Assembly: GCF_037154085.1 (NCBI RefSeq)
Contig: NZ_JBANRM010000003.1
Span: 531,613 to 595,612 of the forward strand
Length of the DNA stretch: 64,000 nucleotides
Reading direction: 5' to 3'
Origin: Andeanibacterium fulvum
Lineage (GTDB): Bacteria; Pseudomonadota; Alphaproteobacteria; Sphingomonadales; Sphingomonadaceae
Shown: positions 60,921 through 64,000 of the stretch, one piece after another
How positions within the stretch are numbered: the stretch's first letter is position 1
Layout of the letters: every line of letters begins with the position of its first letter
Notes under the pieces: generated by a model
What the model saw: the letters and a program-made list of their open reading frames with translations, nothing else
What the model was told of the DNA's origin: nothing
The model's database searches: none
Translations under genes and position numbers: made by a program

Positions 60921-62836
60921 CATCCCCTGCTGATACCGGCGAACGCGACGCCCTGCTTCAGGAAGCCAGGAACCTGCGCGTCAACAAACGGGCTCACGAC
61001 GCGCTCGCCGTGCTTGCAAGGCTTCAGGCGCTCTATCCCCGCTTCAGCCGGCTCTATCAGGAACGTGGGCATTGCCACATCCTGCTTCAGGATGCCCCGG
61101 CCGCCATGGCCGCCCTGCAGGACGCAGTGAGCCTCAACCCGACGCTGCCGGCCTGCTGGGATATGCTCGAACAGCTTTATCGCATGCTGGGCGACACTGC
61201 CCAGGCGACGAAGTCGGCGCAAAACCTATCCATGTTGCGGCAGCTGCCACCGGAAATCGTAGTAGCCAACAGCCTGTTTGCCGATGGCGACCTTGCGCCT
61301 GCCGAGGACGTGCTGCGCGATTATCTGCGCAAGGATGGCGACAACGTCGGCGCGCTGCGTCTGCTGGCGCGTATATGCAAGGATCGAGAGGCCCCCGGCG
61401 AGGCGGAAGCGCTCCTGGAGGAAGCGATCGAGTTGGCGCCCGACTATCACGAAGCGCGGCTCGACTACGCGATGGTTCTGTTGCAGCAGCAGAAGCACCT
61501 GCAGGCCCGCCAGCAGGCCGAATGCCTGCTGCGGCACGACCCCGGCCATCGCGAATATCTCAAGCAATATGGGGCGGCCTGTGTGGGGCTTGGCGATCAT
61601 GAGCCGGTGATCGACCTCTATGCGGGGCTTTTGGAAGGCCAATCTCCCAATGGGCTCGAAACAGCCGAACTGCGCTTGTGGCGGGCGAATGCCCTGAAGA
61701 TCACGGGCAGGCAGGAAGAAGCCATTGCGGATTATCGCGCCTCCCTCGCGGCCAGCCCTGACTATGGCGTGGCATGGTTCGGCCTTGCCAACCTCAAGAC
61801 CTACCGCTTCACCGACGATGAGATCGCGCGCATGCGCGCGGCGGAAGCCCATCCTGACACACAGGACATGGACCGGATCTACCTGTGCTTCGCACTGGGC
61901 AAGGCCTTCGAAGACCGGGGCGAATATGCATCCTCATGGCACTATTACGAGCGCGGCAATGCGGCTCGGCACCTCTCCTCCCGTTTTAGCCCCGAAGTCG
62001 CGGAAACCTGCGTCGATAGACTGAAACAGACCTTCACCGCAGAATTCCTGGCCGACCGGTCAGGCTGGGGAGTGGACGACCCCGCCCCCATCTTCATTCT
62101 GGGCCTGCCGCGCTCGGGCTCGACCTTGATCGAGCAAATCCTCGCGTCCCATTCCCTTGTCGAAGGCACGCAGGAGCTGACCGAAATCGGCCGATATGCC
62201 CGTGAAATCTGTGGCAGCGATCCGGATTGCAACCTGCCGCTCAACCCACAGGCAATGCAGCGGATGACTGCCGGAGACGCCCGCGCGCTGGGCGAGCGCT
62301 TCCTTGCCGAAACCCGAACCTATCGCCGGCTCGGCCGGCCGTTCTTCATCGACAAGATGCCGAATAATTTCTGGAATATCGGCCTGATCCACTTGATCCT
62401 TCCTCGATCGACCATCATCGACATTCGGCGTGAGCCCATGGCGTGCGGTTTCAGCAATTTCAAACAGCTGTTCGGCACCAACAATCAGGAATTCACCTAC
62501 GGGATCGACGACTTCGCCCGATATTACCGTGCCTATCTCGATCTCATGCGGCATTGGGACACAGTGCTGCCAAGGCGCGTACTGCGCGTGCAATATGAAG
62601 ACGTGGTCGAGGACCTCGACGGCAGCGTGAAGCACATGCTGGACCATTGCGGATTGCCTTTCGATCCTGCCTGCCTTGCCTTTCATCGGACAAAGCGCAG
62701 CGTGCGCACGCCCAGTTCGGAGCAGGTCCGTCAGCCCCTTGGCCGCGAAAGTCTTACCCAATGGCAGAATTATGCGCCGTGGCTCGCCCCCCTCCGGGAG
62801 GCACTGGGCGACGCATTAACCGGCTACAGGAACTGA
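60917..62836 (+). CDS. TPR-sulfotransferase fusion protein
   Basis: A 639-residue protein. The first 360 residues are tetratricopeptide-like helices (AALQDAVSLNPTLPACWDMLEQLYRMLGD, EAIADYRASLAASPDYGVAWFGLANL). The C-terminal 270 residues form a sulfotransferase with PIFILGLPRSGSTLIEQILASH (phosphosulfate loop) and TIIDIRREPMACGFSNFKQLF (3'-phosphate site). ATG 60917 overlaps the preceding stop. The TPR part resembles tyrosylprotein-type sulfotransferases that bind protein acceptors, hinting that a peptide or protein is sulfated. Confidence 0.85.
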   Translation: MTSPADTGERDALLQEARNLRVNKRAHDALAVLARLQALYPRFSRLYQERGHCHILLQDAPAAMAALQDAVSLNPTLPACWDMLEQLYRMLGDTAQATKSAQNLSMLRQLPPEIVVANSLFADGDLAPAEDVLRDYLRKDGDNVGALRLLARICKDREAPGEAEALLEEAIELAPDYHEARLDYAMVLLQQQKHLQARQQAECLLRHDPGHREYLKQYGAACVGLGDHEPVIDLYAGLLEGQSPNGLETAELRLWRANALKITGRQEEAIADYRASLAASPDYGVAWFGLANLKTYRFTDDEIARMRAAEAHPDTQDMDRIYLCFALGKAFEDRGEYASSWHYYERGNAARHLSSRFSPEVAETCVDRLKQTFTAEFLADRSGWGVDDPAPIFILGLPRSGSTLIEQILASHSLVEGTQELTEIGRYAREICGSDPDCNLPLNPQAMQRMTAGDARALGERFLAETRTYRRLGRPFFIDKMPNNFWNIGLIHLILPRSTIIDIRREPMACGFSNFKQLFGTNNQEFTYGIDDFARYYRAYLDLMRHWDTVLPRRVLRVQYEDVVEDLDGSVKHMLDHCGLPFDPACLAFHRTKRSVRTPSSEQVRQPLGRESLTQWQNYAPWLAPLREALGDALTGYRN

Positions 62837-62839
62837 CCG

Positions 62840-63790
62840 ATGCGACTGTCACGCCCCTTCTACCAATTGCCCGTTCTTTTCGAGACCGCCCGCCTTCAGG
62901 CCGAGGTCGCGGGTCTGCCGCCCGAGGCATGGGTGCCGCACCCCGATGGAGTGCCCGGCAACAGCGCGGCGCGCCTGATCACCGCTGGTGGCGTCGAGAC
63001 AGATTCAGTTCACGGCCAGATGCTGCCGACGCAGTGGCTTGCCGCCATGCCCTATCTGCGTCAGGTCCTCGCTGGTTTCGGCGTTGTTTGGGGACGTTCA
63101 CGGTTGATGCGGCTGGCCCCGGGCGTGGGCGTACCAGAGCATGCGGACATCAATTATCACTGGCACACGCGGGTACGACTGCACATTCCGATCTTCACCT
63201 TGCCGGAAGTGCGGTTTCACTGCGACGGACAGTCCCTGCACATGGGCGTGGGAGAAGCCTGGATCTTCGATAATTGGCGCCGCCATCACGTGGAGAACAA
63301 TGCCGAGGCGGAACGCATCCATCTCGTGGCAGACACCTCGGGTACTGCAGCCTTCTGGCGTCTCGCCTGCGGGCAGGCGCCGCCCAGGGATCAATGGCGA
63401 ACCGTAGATTGGCACCAGAAGGGCGATCCCCAGTTGCTTACCGAGAGCAACCATCGATCACCGATAATGCCTGCAGCCGAAGTGCAATTCCTGATCGAGG
63501 ACCTGTGTGAAGAACTGACGATTGCAACCGATGCTGACGGCGCGGAAGGACGGGCAGCTCGTTTCGTCATGCTGATGGAGAGCTTCGTGTTCGACTGGCG
63601 CCAATTATGCGCCTTGCACGGCGTGGGCGGGCGAGCCCGGCCGGACTTCCTGCGCCTGGCCGATGCGGTGCGCACGGCAGCAAGGCCGCTCGGCGACGGT
63701 CTTGTCATGCAGACAAACGACGTCAGTGCACTGCTGGTGCTTGAAAAACGCGTCTTGCAGCATCTCGTCGTAGATGAAGAAGCGCATTAA
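62840..63790 (+). CDS. Aspartyl/asparaginyl beta-hydroxylase-like protein 2
   Basis: A 316-residue protein with an AspH-like N-terminal domain: GVGVPEHADINYHWHTRVRLHIPI for HxD, the RVRLHIP strand and HHVENNAEAERIHLVADTSG with a second metal His. An additional C-terminal half of about 130 residues (LIEDLCEELTIATDADGAEGR onwards) has no recognisable motif. It starts three bases after the TPR-sulfotransferase stop. It differs clearly from protein 1, so two distinct oxidations may occur in the pathway. Confidence 0.8.
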   Translation: MRLSRPFYQLPVLFETARLQAEVAGLPPEAWVPHPDGVPGNSAARLITAGGVETDSVHGQMLPTQWLAAMPYLRQVLAGFGVVWGRSRLMRLAPGVGVPEHADINYHWHTRVRLHIPIFTLPEVRFHCDGQSLHMGVGEAWIFDNWRRHHVENNAEAERIHLVADTSGTAAFWRLACGQAPPRDQWRTVDWHQKGDPQLLTESNHRSPIMPAAEVQFLIEDLCEELTIATDADGAEGRAARFVMLMESFVFDWRQLCALHGVGGRARPDFLRLADAVRTAARPLGDGLVMQTNDVSALLVLEKRVLQHLVVDEEAH

Positions 63791-64000
63791 GCCCTGCCGC
63801 GCTGGACCGAATGTCTGCAGCTCAAACGACGATCAAGGTCTGTAAGTGGGAGCACCCATTGGCGGTCCGCGCGACTGCGAAAATTCATTCGTGCAGGCCA
63901 CGAAGCAGGCGGAACACGCCTTCAAGCACGCACGCTATCGGATATAGCTGCGCTTGGTGTTGTATGGGTGTTTGGTATTGAGAGTTGGTTGCGGGGGTAG
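63791..64000. other. End of window without recognised feature
   Basis: The last 210 bases have no supported gene, terminator or repeat. GC drops slightly towards the end. A gene may begin beyond the window. Confidence 0.5.

Noticed and set aside
1..64000. CRISPR array, tRNA, rRNA, prophage or insertion sequence
   Set aside because: No regularly spaced repeats, cloverleaf-like segments, transposase or integrase patterns were noticed in reading either strand.

Overview
The window looks like chromosomal DNA of an aerobic alphaproteobacterium of the order Sphingomonadales (Novosphingobium/Sphingobium/Sphingopyxis-like). This is inferred from high GC, from seven TonB-dependent receptor (TBDR) type proteins including the TIGR01782-like long forms, from ECF sigma/FecR signalling modules, and from NodT-type efflux. 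No rRNA, tRNA, CRISPR or insertion sequence was seen.

Layout. 1-13 kb is an organophosphorus area: the end of a PhnZ-like HD oxygenase, a TBDR, a GntR/UTRA regulator, a minus-strand operon (TBDR, glycerophosphodiester phosphodiesterase, cytochrome b561, TBDR-like barrel), a divergent XRE regulator and a PhoD phosphatase. The PhoD gene lies downstream of an ECF sigma-FecR-TBDR cascade (13-18 kb). 18-26.7 kb is one long minus-strand unit: thermostable-hemolysin-like protein, acyl/aryl-AMP ligase fused to a heme-oxygenase-like (HDO) domain, SDR, secreted TPR protein, methyltransferase, ECF sigma factor, FecR and STN-TBDR. It reads as a small-molecule pathway coupled to surface signalling and uptake, and an in-frame amber codon interrupts the ligase/HDO gene. 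26.8-31.7 kb is an EmrAB/NodT-type efflux operon with a divergent TetR regulator. 31.8-34.6 kb is a cytochrome c / heme-barrel / cytochrome b561 group around a promoter region with nested inverted repeats.

34.7-53.2 kb is a sulfur-scavenging regulon: serine hydrolase, cysteine synthase, glutamine amidotransferase and a Cys-rich Rrf2 regulator; then TBDR, MFS permease, AtsK-type alkylsulfatase dioxygenase, Cys-type arylsulfatase, DUF1254 protein and radical-SAM sulfatase maturase; a GMC oxidoreductase; and a second unit of a large arylsulfatase plus another TauD-type dioxygenase. A 19-bp operator-like element recurs three times. Two of the copies sit on TTGACG-17-TAGATA promoters inside a nearly identical 165-bp leader repeat that contains a SAM-II-like pseudoknot, followed by tiny leader ORFs. 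I consider this the best regulatory discovery of the window.

53.2-56.7 kb returns to phosphorus with a phospholipase C and a divergent PI-PLC. 56.8-63.8 kb is a tight plus-strand operon of TBDR, sulfotransferase, aspartyl/asparaginyl hydroxylase-like protein, TPR-sulfotransferase and a second hydroxylase-like protein. GntR-type TGGnC..GACCA-like palindromes lie upstream of the first TBDR, between the two phospholipase genes and upstream of the last TBDR, suggesting that the GntR/UTRA protein at 3.7 kb links the two ends of the window. All function assignments are from reading the sequence; no database search was run.
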